Below, in pieces: positions 14,576 through 19,995 of a DNA stretch of 19,995 bases. The stretch covers positions 1 through 19,995 of the forward strand of contig DATECY010000011.1 of the NCBI GenBank assembly GCA_035286665.1, given 5' to 3'. The translations under genes were made by a program, and so were the position numbers. How positions within the stretch are numbered: position 1 is the stretch's first letter; each line of letters starts with the position of its first letter. Below the pieces are notes generated by a model. The model searched no databases and was not told where the DNA came from. It was given only the letters and a program-made list of their open reading frames with translations. Source of the DNA: RBG-16-68-21 sp035286665 (GTDB lineage: Bacteria > Actinomycetota > Acidimicrobiia > Spongiisociales > UBA11373).

Positions 14576-15442
14576 CTACGCGCCATCCGCCCCCTCGTCG
14601 CTGAGCAGCGCCCGCGCCACCTCGTCGCCCATGTGATAGCTCTCGTCGTCCGAGGGGAACTCGCCGGACTCGATGTCGTGGAAGAACCGCTCCACGGCCC
14701 CGGTGGCCAACGTCTCCAGCTCGGCGTAGCGGCGGACGAACTTGGCGACGTGCTCGCCTCCGAGGCCAAGCACGTCGTGGAACACCAGCACTTGGCCGTC
14801 GACCTTGGCCCCGGCGCCGATGCCGATGGTCGGGACCGACACCTCCTTGGTGATCAGCTCGGCGAGCACGTCGGGCACACCCTCGAGCACGATGGAGAAG
14901 ACCCCGACGGCGTCGAGCGCTCGGGCGTCGGAGATGAGTGACCGCGCCGCATCCAGGTGTTTGCCCTGCACCCGGTAACCCCCCATGGCGTTCACCGATT
15001 GCGGGGTGAGGCCAAGATGGCCCATCACCGGGATCTCGGCGTCGAGGACCGCCTCGATGACGGGAAGCCGCTTGCGACCGCCCTCCAACTTCACCGACTC
15101 GGCGCCGCCCTCCTGGATGAAGCGTCCGGCGTTGCGGACCGCGTCGGGCACCGTCACGTGATAGGACAGCCACGGCATGTCCCCCACCACGAGGGCGGCA
15201 GGACGGGTCTCGCTCACGGCCCTGGTGTGATGCACCATGTCGTCCATGGTCACGGTGAGGGTGGTCTCCCGCCCGAGCACCACGTTGGCCAGCGAGTCGC
15301 CGACGAGGATGATGTCGGCGCCCGCCCGGTCGGCGATCCGTGCCGACGGGGCGTCGTACGCGGTGATCATCTTCAGCTTGGGGCCGCCCTTGGCGGCGCG
15401 CACCTTGGGGGCCGTGACCTTCTCGCGAGATTCGTCGCGCAT
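14576..15442 (-). CDS. panB: 3-methyl-2-oxobutanoate hydroxymethyltransferase (ketopantoate synthesis)
   Basis: 288 residues. It transfers a hydroxymethyl group from 5,10-methylene-tetrahydrofolate to 2-oxoisovalerate, the first step to pantothenate and CoA. Motifs: MITAYDAPSARIADRAGAD, VGDSLANVVLG (metal-binding Asp), GDMPWLSYH, VKLEGG, GHLGLTPQSVNAMGGYRVQG and VPTIGIGAGAKVDGQVLV, all typical of PanB. The start ATG 15442 has AGGAG 5 nt upstream; the frame is open far upstream but that sequence is low complexity and not PanB-like. It is followed by the DUF192 lipoprotein gene. No panC or panD is visible in the window. A leader of about 110 nt with hairpins lies upstream. Confidence 0.97.
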   Translation of the reverse strand: MRDESREKVTAPKVRAAKGGPKLKMITAYDAPSARIADRAGADIILVGDSLANVVLGRETTLTVTMDDMVHHTRAVSETRPAALVVGDMPWLSYHVTVPDAVRNAGRFIQEGGAESVKLEGGRKRLPVIEAVLDAEIPVMGHLGLTPQSVNAMGGYRVQGKHLDAARSLISDARALDAVGVFSIVLEGVPDVLAELITKEVSVPTIGIGAGAKVDGQVLVFHDVLGLGGEHVAKFVRRYAELETLATGAVERFFHDIESGEFPSDDESYHMGDEVARALLSDEGADGA

Positions 15443-15457
15443 CTCGTCTCCTCTTCT

Positions 15458-15478
15458 CCCCACCGTCTCCGGTTGGGG
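15458..15478 (-). promoter_or_regulatory. leader hairpin just before the panB ribosome binding site
   Basis: CCCC-A-ACCG / CGGT-GGGG with a 4-nt GAGA loop and one bulged base, directly followed on the minus strand by GAGAAGAGGAG. It could affect panB translation. It resembles no riboswitch I know. Confidence 0.35.
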
Positions 15479-15557
15479 GAACTTGCGCGGTCCGTGTCTT
15501 CGTGCCCCCCTGGTGGGGATCGGCAGCATCTGTCGGCCGTGCCCCGTGGGCATGGGA

Positions 15558-15563
15558 ATGATA
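15558..15563 (-). promoter_or_regulatory. candidate -10 box of panB
   Basis: TATCAT on the minus strand, five of six matches to TATAAT. The leader would be about 110 nt. No clear -35 is seen. Confidence 0.4.
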
Positions 15564-15714
15564 GGACGACCCCGCTCGAACCCCCATCGGAACGCTCGAC
15601 CGTGAGCAGCAGCGGGACGGTCAGGACCGCCAGCCGCGTCAGCATCCGCTCGATGACGAAACGCTGTCGGCCCGTTGGTGGGTCCGCCCCCCACGGTGAG
15701 CAAGGTGGCCCTAT

Positions 15715-15720
15715 TACCGT
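15715..15720 (+). promoter_or_regulatory. candidate -10 box for leaderless PNPOx-like gene
   Basis: TACCGT (TANNNT class), 8 nt before ATG 15729, with no SD. Confidence 0.5.
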
Positions 15721-15728
15721 CACCCGGC

Positions 15729-16205
15729 ATGACCCGTAAAGACATCACCTTCACGAGCGATGAGGTCGCCGCGTACCTGGAGACCGGCCGAACCGTGATC
15801 GTCGGCTCGCACAACCGCGACGGCAGCGTCCACCTCGCCCCCATGTGGTACGTCATGGACCGAGGCAAGATCGTGTTCCGCTCGTTCACCAAGTCGCAGA
15901 AGATCGTCAACCTGCAACGCGACCCCCGAATCACGGTGCTGGTGGAGACCGGCGAGGCCTACGCCGAGCTGCAGGGAATCATGATCCGCGGGACCGCCAC
16001 CCTCGTCGACGACCCGGCGTTCACCCTGCGGATCTACGGCCGGCTCGCCGCCAAGTACGCCATGGTCGGCGACGCCCCGGTGGAACTGCACGGCGAGGCG
16101 CTCGAAGCCACCTTCGGACGCTTCGCCCCCAAGAACACCTCGGTGATCGTGGAACCGCGCAAGATCACCAGTTGGGACCACACCAAGCTGGGTGGGGAGT
16201 ATTAG
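15729..16205 (+). CDS. pyridoxamine 5'-phosphate oxidase-like flavin/F420-binding protein
   Basis: 158 residues, split beta-barrel fold of the PNPOx-like superfamily. Segments such as GSHNRDGSVHLAPMWYVMDRGKIVFRSFTKSQKIVNLQRDPRITVLVE are typical of small actinobacterial F420- or FMN-dependent oxidoreductases, where the Ser-x-Lys region contacts the cofactor phosphate. The reaction and cofactor cannot be settled by eye. The start ATG 15729 lies 8 nt behind a -10 box and has no SD, so it is probably leaderless. It diverges from panB across a 286-bp region and is followed by the padR-ino1 pair in the same direction, with a heptamer repeat and a promoter in between. Confidence 0.85.
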   Translation: MTRKDITFTSDEVAAYLETGRTVIVGSHNRDGSVHLAPMWYVMDRGKIVFRSFTKSQKIVNLQRDPRITVLVETGEAYAELQGIMIRGTATLVDDPAFTLRIYGRLAAKYAMVGDAPVELHGEALEATFGRFAPKNTSVIVEPRKITSWDHTKLGGEY

Positions 16206-16221
16206 ACAGCCGCCGGCTTGG

Positions 16222-16295
16222 CCAATCGCCAATCGTCCATTCGTCATTCGTCATTCGTCATTCGTCATTCGTCAATCGGGGCAATCGCCAATCAG
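16222..16295. repeat. heptamer tandem repeat array (CCAATCG / TCATTCG)
   Basis: Two CCAATCG units, about five TCATTCG-type units, one TCAATCG, then GGGCAATCG and CCAATCA. It fills the middle of the gap between the PNPOx-like gene and padR. The outer units match the array at 3592-3637, and the core matches TCATCTG at 14534-14562 in five of seven positions. Confidence 0.85.
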
Positions 16296-16354
16296 TTCCT
16301 CACTTTTCGCGTTCTCATTGCCAACAAACCGCGAAAACTTCTCACCCTCGCAAA

Positions 16355-16384
16355 TTGACAACCGCTATATCGAACCGATATAAC
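16355..16384 (+). promoter_or_regulatory. padR-ino1 promoter
   Basis: TTGACA (16355-16360, perfect -35) and TATAAC (16379-16384, five of six) are separated by 18 nt. The start of transcription should fall near 16391, 3-4 nt before the padR ATG, so translation would be almost leaderless; no SD is present. Confidence 0.7.
16366..16382. promoter_or_regulatory. PadR operator (perfect 7+3+7 inverted repeat)
   Basis: TATATCGAACCGATATA, with half-sites TATATCG and CGATATA around AAC. It fills the -35/-10 spacer and overlaps the -10 box, directly upstream of a PadR gene. Binding there would block RNA polymerase, so autorepression is the simplest reading (inference). Confidence 0.65.
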
Positions 16385-16394
16385 GAACACCACA

Positions 16395-16928
16395 ATGCTC
16401 GACATGGCAATCCTCGGCTTGCTTCGAGAGGGTCCGATGCACGGGTACGAGTTGCGACAGCGACTCGTCGACCTGGGCTTCTGGCGCATCTCGTTCGGCT
16501 CGGTCTATCCGGCGCTGCGGCGTCTTGACCGGTCGGGCTGGATCGAGGTCTCCGGCGGGTCGGGACGGCGCAAGGAGTACCGGGTCACCGCTGAAGGCAA
16601 GGAGCACTTCCAGCAGATCCTCGAAGATGAGGCATCGGAGGTGGAGAACACCACCGCCTTTCGGGTGCGCCTCGCCTTCTTCCGGTACATGGAGCCGTCC
16701 GTCCGCATCGGGTTCCTGGAACGGCGCAAGTCGGTGCTCCGGGAACGCATCGCCACCGCTCGAGGCTCACTCCGCAAGACCGCAGACCGGGTCGACCGGT
16801 ACACGCAGTCGCTGATGGAGCACGGGGTACGGGTGGCAGAGGCCGATGTGGCCTGGCTCGACGAGCTGATCGCGTCCGAACGATCGGACGCACCACGGGG
16901 CAACGACGAAACCCCCGACGAGAAGTGA
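16395..16928 (+). CDS. PadR family transcriptional regulator
   Basis: 177 residues. The N-terminal winged helix spans about 1-80: MLDMAILGLLREGPMHGYEL, then FGSVYPALRRLDRSGWIEV and RRKEYRVTAEGKEHF, which is the classic PadR domain. A C-terminal helical part (about 95-160, including RKSVLRERIATARGSL) should form the dimer arm of the Vir-type subfamily. The start ATG 16395 has no SD and lies about 10 nt after the -10 box, so it is almost leaderless. ino1 follows after 17 nt. The same pair is known in Mycobacterium tuberculosis (Rv0047c-Rv0046c), which suggests that this regulator controls inositol phosphate synthesis. The effector is unknown. Confidence 0.93.
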   Translation: MLDMAILGLLREGPMHGYELRQRLVDLGFWRISFGSVYPALRRLDRSGWIEVSGGSGRRKEYRVTAEGKEHFQQILEDEASEVENTTAFRVRLAFFRYMEPSVRIGFLERRKSVLRERIATARGSLRKTADRVDRYTQSLMEHGVRVAEADVAWLDELIASERSDAPRGNDETPDEK

Positions 16929-16945
16929 GAGAGAGGGAGGACGAC

Positions 16946-18055
16946 ATGGCCAAGGTTCGGGTGGCGATTGCCGGCGTCGGCAACTGCGCCAACTCGCTGA
17001 TCCAAGGCGTCACGTACTACACGGACGCCGAGCCGGGGACCACCGTTCCCGGTCTGATGCACGTCGAACTCGGTGGATACCACATCCGCGACATCGAGTT
17101 CGTCGCTGCGTTTGATGTCGATGCCACCAAGGTCGGTCAGGAGCTGACCAAGGCGATGTGGGCAGGCATCAACAACACCTATCGGTTCGCCGAGGTACCC
17201 GAGCTCGGGGTCGAGGTACTGCGGGGCCCGACGCTCGACGGGCTGGGCAAGTACTACCGGATGACCATCGAAGAGTCGGCGGAGGAACCCGTCGACGTCG
17301 TCGCGGTCCTCAAGGAGTCGAGGGCCGACGTGCTCGTCGCCTACCTCCCGGTTGGATCCGAGAAGGCGCTCCGGTTCTACGCAGAGGCCGCGCTCGAGGC
17401 CGGCGTCGGCTTCGTCAACTGCATCCCGGTGTTCATCGCATCGGACCCCGAATGGGCCCGCAAGTTCTACGACGCGGGCCTGCCGATCATCGGTGACGAC
17501 ATCAAGTCCCAGGTGGGGGCGACGATCGTGCACCGCACGCTCGCACGGCTCTTCGAGGACCGCGGTGTGATCATCGAGCACACCAGCCAACTCAACGTCG
17601 GCGGCAACATGGACTTCAAGAACATGCTCGAGCGGGAACGCCTCGAGTCGAAGAAGATCTCCAAGACCCAGTCCGTCACTTCTCAGTTGGACAACGCCCT
17701 GGCGGCGGACGACATCCACATCGGCCCCTCGGACTACGTGCCGTGGCTCACCGACCGCAAGTGGGCGTACATCCGCATCGAGGGCAAGGCATTTGGTGAC
17801 GTGCCCCTCAACGCCGAGCTCAAGCTCGAGGTGTGGGACTCGCCGAACTCGGCCGGCGTCGTGATCGACGCCGTGCGGTGCATCAAGCTGGCCCTCGACA
17901 ACGGCATCGGCGGGCCGCTGCTGGCTCCTGCGTCGTACTTCATGAAGAGCCCGCCGGTCCAGTTCCGCGATGCCGATGCCCACGCCTACGTCGAGGCGTT
18001 CGCAGCCGGCGAGGACCTCACCAAGGAAGCATTGGCGAGATACCTCGAGAGCTGA
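16946..18055 (+). CDS. ino1: inositol-3-phosphate synthase
   Basis: 369 residues, the length of the actinobacterial form. It converts glucose 6-phosphate to 1D-myo-inositol 3-phosphate with NAD, feeding phosphatidylinositol and mycothiol-type thiols. Visible features are the Rossmann start VRVAIAGVGNCANSLIQG, GDDIKSQVGATIVHRTLARLF, TSQLNVGGNMDFKNM and SVTSQLDNAL with KAFGDVPLNAELKLEVWDSPNSAGV, all characteristic of Ino1. The start is ATG 16946: GGGAGG (16935-16940) lies 5 nt upstream, whereas the GTG at 16925 overlaps padR. It should be co-transcribed with padR. Its terminator region, a REP-like palindrome, has been split by an insertion sequence 30 nt after the stop. Confidence 0.96.
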   Translation: MAKVRVAIAGVGNCANSLIQGVTYYTDAEPGTTVPGLMHVELGGYHIRDIEFVAAFDVDATKVGQELTKAMWAGINNTYRFAEVPELGVEVLRGPTLDGLGKYYRMTIEESAEEPVDVVAVLKESRADVLVAYLPVGSEKALRFYAEAALEAGVGFVNCIPVFIASDPEWARKFYDAGLPIIGDDIKSQVGATIVHRTLARLFEDRGVIIEHTSQLNVGGNMDFKNMLERERLESKKISKTQSVTSQLDNALAADDIHIGPSDYVPWLTDRKWAYIRIEGKAFGDVPLNAELKLEVWDSPNSAGVVIDAVRCIKLALDNGIGGPLLAPASYFMKSPPVQFRDADAHAYVEAFAAGEDLTKEALARYLES

Positions 18056-18065
18056 GACTCTCTCT

Positions 18066-18084
18066 CCCCCTCCCACTCCGTGGG
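18066..18084. repeat. left half of a REP-like palindrome interrupted by the IS (copy C)
   Basis: CCCCCTCCCAC-TCC-GTGGG matches the left arm, loop and start of the right arm of the hairpins at 10762-10786 and 13921-13945, then stops at the IS end. The remaining arm (GTGGGGGAGGCGG) lies across the IS, starting at 19347. Confidence 0.7.
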
Positions 18085-18135
18085 TGTCCGGACCGGGGAC
18101 ATCCTTTACGGGTGTGCGGGGACATCATTGACAGT
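18085..18135. repeat. left end of the IS with subterminal repeats
   Basis: Terminal repeat, then CGGGGACATC at 18094-18103 and again at 18117-18126, followed by CTTTAC and ATTGAC respectively. Blocks ATCCTTTAC, TGTGCGGGGA (18113-18122) and TTGACAGT (18128-18135) recur inverted at the right end. Confidence 0.75.
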
Positions 18136-18161
18136 CTCGGAGCTCTGCTTGGAGGTGTCAG

Positions 18162-19289
18162 ATGTCGTGGAGGGAGTGTGATCGGGTGAGCGAGCGGCTC
18201 GAGTTCGTGCGTCTCGCCGAGTCGGGGGCGGTGTCGTTCGCCGAGTTGTGTCGCCGTTTTGGGGTGTCGCGTCCGACGGGATACCAGTGGTTGGGTCGAT
18301 GGCGGGCCGAGGGGGAGGCGGGTCTGGCTGATCGCTCTCGCCGGCCTGCACATAGCCCGTCATGCACGGATGCGGTCATGGAACGGCGGGTGGTCAAGCT
18401 GCGTAAGAGGCATCCCCGTTGGGGTGGCCGCAAGATCTCCCGGGTGCTGGTCAACCAGGGTCATCGGAGGGTGCCGGCCCCGTCGACGATCACGGGGATC
18501 CTGCGCCGCCACCGTCTGCTATCCCCGGTGGCGCCGCCCCGGGGATACGTGTCGTGGCAACGTCCCTCGCCCAACGATCTGTGGCAGATGGACTTCAAGG
18601 GATGGTTCGGCCTGTCCTCGGGGCAGCGGTGTCATCCCTTCGGGGTCTTGGACGACCATTCCCGATACAACCTGTGTCTGGCGGCATGCGCCGATGAAAC
18701 CACCGCCACCGTCAAGGCCCTGCTCGAAGCCACATTCGGGGTCTACGGGATCCCCAACCAGATCCTGTGCGACAACGGCTCACCATGGGGCAACGACCTG
18801 CATCACCCGTGGACCCCGCTGGGCGTGTGGCTCCTCGACGTCGGTGTCGGGGTGATCCACCCCCGGCCCTATCACCCCCAAACCGACGGCAAGCAGGAAC
18901 GCTTCCATCTCAGCTTGGACTGGGAAGTCATCTCCACCCGCCCCGCCTGGGATGACCATCCCGGCGTCCAAGCCGCCTTCGACACCTGGCGGGTGGTCTA
19001 CAACCATCAGCGACCCCACGACGCCTTGGGCCTCGACGTCCCCGCCGACCACTACCAGCCATCGGCCCGCCCCTACCCCAGGGTCATCGAACCACCCGAC
19101 TACCCCCAGGACTATCAGGTCCGCAGCGTCTCCGCCGACGCCCGCATCAGCTTCCACAACCGGCCCATCCGAGTAGGCCGGGCCTTCATCGGCCGCCGCG
19201 TCGGGATCACCCCCACCACCACCGACGGCACCTACGACGTCTACTACCGCCACCAACACATCCGCACCATCAACCTGGCCACACCATGA
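18162..19289 (+). CDS. IS481 family transposase
   Basis: 375 residues and apparently intact. The N-terminal HTH (about 10-50) includes VSFAELCRRFGVSRPTGYQW, followed by a second helical DNA-binding region (about 70-120, RHPRWGGRKISRVL). The rve integrase core has WQMDFKG (Asp144), CDNGSPWG (Asp204) and TDGKQERFH (Glu246), the complete DDE triad, with the usual YHPQTDGKQER segment and the Trp/Arg-rich NHQRPHDALG. The C-terminal region (about 310-370) is beta-rich. The ATG has GGAGG (18151-18155) 6 nt upstream. It catalyses cut-and-paste or copy-paste transposition of this element by single-protein DDE chemistry. No frameshift or stop is seen, so it may still be active. Confidence 0.95.
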   Translation: MSWRECDRVSERLEFVRLAESGAVSFAELCRRFGVSRPTGYQWLGRWRAEGEAGLADRSRRPAHSPSCTDAVMERRVVKLRKRHPRWGGRKISRVLVNQGHRRVPAPSTITGILRRHRLLSPVAPPRGYVSWQRPSPNDLWQMDFKGWFGLSSGQRCHPFGVLDDHSRYNLCLAACADETTATVKALLEATFGVYGIPNQILCDNGSPWGNDLHHPWTPLGVWLLDVGVGVIHPRPYHPQTDGKQERFHLSLDWEVISTRPAWDDHPGVQAAFDTWRVVYNHQRPHDALGLDVPADHYQPSARPYPRVIEPPDYPQDYQVRSVSADARISFHNRPIRVGRAFIGRRVGITPTTTDGTYDVYYRHQHIRTINLATP

Positions 19290-19294
19290 AACCT

Positions 19295-19342
19295 GTAAAG
19301 GATCTCCCCGCACAACTGTCAACCATCACCCCGGTCTTGACA
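19295..19342. repeat. right end of the IS with subterminal repeats
   Basis: On the minus strand from the tip inward: TGTCAAGACCGGGG, TTGACAGT (19315-19322), TGTGCGGGGA (19305-19314), ATCCTTTAC (19295-19303). The two CGGGG cores (19329-19333 and 19306-19310) are 23 bp apart, the same spacing as at the left end. Confidence 0.75.
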
Positions 19343-19585
19343 CCGAGTGGGGGAGGCGGAGAGGTCTGCAAGCGCGGCTACACTGCCGGGTGTCTGGCGC
19401 TGCGAGGGGCGTAACCCTTTGTCCGCATGCGTCGGTCACAGTACCGAGGTGGGAGGAAAGGCCTCCGCCTTCCGTCTGCGCTGTCGTGGACGCACCCGAA
19501 TCGGTGTGCCATACTTCGGCCCAGACGGACCAGTTCGCAGCCCGTTGGGCACGGCTGGCATTCAGGAACGAGGAAAGGCATTTAG
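19343..19585. other. 243-bp non-coding region between IS and RTX gene
   Basis: It begins with the right arm of the interrupted REP-like palindrome (19347-19365). A GGAGG-AAAGG-CCTCC hairpin lies near 19452-19466. A weak CATACT -10-like box lies at 19510-19515 with no good -35. An open frame across 19347-19595 has no SD or family-like features. I see no recognisable riboswitch. Confidence 0.5.
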
Positions 19586-19995
19586 ATGCATATGACGAGA
19601 CGTAGGCTGACACGCCTGTTCGGCGTGGTGGCCATTGTTACCGCGGTCCTGGTGCCGGCGGTGTCGGCGTCGGCTGCGGCGTATCTGTGTGACGGCATCG
19701 TCTACAACTCCGCCAACCCGGCGCACGTGCTGTATGGGGCGGTTCCGGGTACGCCGATCAACGCCGATGGCCTGATGGTCGTCGACGTGAGCGGTGCGGC
19801 TCAGGGCATGGTCGTGTTCTGGGACGGCGACTTCTCGGTCGATCCGTCGGGCGGCGGCGCGGCCACGGGCGCGTGGATCGCCGGCTCGCCGTTCGGTGAC
19901 ACGATCTGCGGCACCGACGGCGCCGACACGGTCAAGGGCAACGCCGGCAACGACAAGGTCATCGGCAACGGTGACGACGACTACTTGAAGGGTAA
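19586..19995 (+). CDS. secreted RTX-repeat (hemolysin-type calcium-binding) protein, partial
   Basis: The first 136 residues are visible; the gene is open at the right edge. A Sec signal peptide is clear: basic MHMTRRRLTRLF, hydrophobic GVVAIVTAVLVPAV, and a likely cleavage after SASA (about residue 30). The mature part starts AAYLCDGIVYNS and has two Cys (Cys35 and one in DTICGTDG). From about residue 108 the sequence GTDGADTVKGNAGND, then KVIGNGDDDYLKG, reads as consecutive Gly/Asn-Asp nonapeptides of a calcium-binding beta-roll (GGxGxDxUx type). RTX proteins are often enzymes, adhesins or S-layer proteins; here a Sec signal rather than a type I signal is used. An AGGAAAGG SD (19571-19578) lies 7 nt before ATG 19586; ATG 19592 is a possible alternative. 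It is the first gene after the insertion sequence. Confidence 0.8.
   Translation, partial: MHMTRRRLTRLFGVVAIVTAVLVPAVSASAAAYLCDGIVYNSANPAHVLYGAVPGTPINADGLMVVDVSGAAQGMVVFWDGDFSVDPSGGGAATGAWIAGSPFGDTICGTDGADTVKGNAGNDKVIGNGDDDYLKG

Larger units (their letters stand above)
18085..19342 (+). mobile_element. IS481-type insertion sequence, intact
   Basis: About 1258 bp, with ends TGTCCGGACCGGGG at the left and, on the complementary strand at the right, TGTCAAGACCGGGG (12 of 14 identical; 5'-TGT...ACA-3' as in IS481). The termini could extend 2 nt outward on each side as GG/CC. Each end carries two direct copies of a CGGGG-containing motif exactly 23 bp apart. It holds one complete transposase gene. 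A clean target duplication is not visible; the nearest is CCGTGGG at the left against CCGAGTGGG at the right. It sits in a REP-like palindrome behind ino1. Confidence 0.85.

Noticed and set aside
15373..15723. Open frame with a signal-like MLTRLAVLTVPLLL segment on the minus strand
   Set aside because: It overlaps panB by 70 nt in another frame and the rest is Arg/Pro/Ser-rich with no SD.
16222..16295. Short CRISPR-like array
   Set aside because: Units are 7 bp in tandem with no spacers, and no cas genes are present.
16505..18076. 523-residue open frame on the minus strand
   Set aside because: It is the antisense shadow of padR and ino1, with no SD and no recognisable motif.
18077..19352. 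Clean target-site duplication of the IS
   Set aside because: Only CCGTGGG against CCGAGTGGG can be matched, which needs a 2-nt gap; the flanks are themselves palindrome arms, so similarity is expected anyway.
19380..19520. Possible cyclic di-GMP or cyclic di-AMP riboswitch before the RTX gene
   Set aside because: Pieces such as CACAG, GGACGCA and GCCTCCGCC occur but not in the order or spacing of the known motifs.
19347..19595. 82-residue open frame just after the IS
   Set aside because: No SD, starts in the repeat arm, overlaps the RTX gene start and has no family-like composition.

Overview
The window is a stretch of chromosome from a high-GC actinobacterium, most likely from the class Acidimicrobiia or a close relative (inference). 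Supporting signs are the GC-rich third codon positions, a PadR regulator next to an actinobacterial-type Ino1, many GTG/TTG starts, several starts that look leaderless behind TANNNT -10 boxes, and an Lnt homologue with Ser where the catalytic Cys normally sits. The window is gene-dense. No intergenic stretch exceeds 300 bp, and I see no tRNA, rRNA or CRISPR array.

Layout from left to right. 1-852 (minus): a truncated alpha/beta hydrolase behind a YajQ-family protein. 1019-3266 (plus): a two-gene unit of class III aminotransferase and carbamate kinase, closed by a strong hairpin. 3327-7308 (minus): a small putative zinc-finger protein, acetyl-CoA synthetase and apolipoprotein N-acyltransferase. 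7347-10151 (plus): inositol monophosphatase family protein, amidohydrolase and a VOC protein. 10161-15442 (minus): a MaoC-like protein, then the replication/translation cluster rpsF-ssb-rpsR-rplI-dnaB, with a DUF192 lipoprotein and panB upstream of it. 15729-18055 (plus): a PNPOx-like protein, PadR and Ino1. 18085-19342: an intact IS481-type insertion sequence. 19586 to the end: the start of a secreted protein with RTX-type calcium-binding repeats.

Most genes are core metabolism or housekeeping: acetate activation, pantothenate synthesis, lipoprotein maturation, inositol phosphate synthesis and DNA replication. Regulation is readable in places. PadR has a promoter whose -10 region overlaps a perfect 7+7 palindrome, which suggests autoregulation and control of ino1. 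The rpsF transcript has a leader hairpin and an rpsF-ssb palindrome. Intergenic DNA carries two repeat families: heptamer arrays (CCAATCG / TCATTCG / TCATCTG) and GC-rich REP-like palindromes. The insertion sequence has landed inside one of these palindromes, just behind ino1. I found no clearly new multi-gene system. The most interesting points are the Ser-for-Cys Lnt, the PadR operator, the IS end architecture with its REP target, and the leaderless promoter set.
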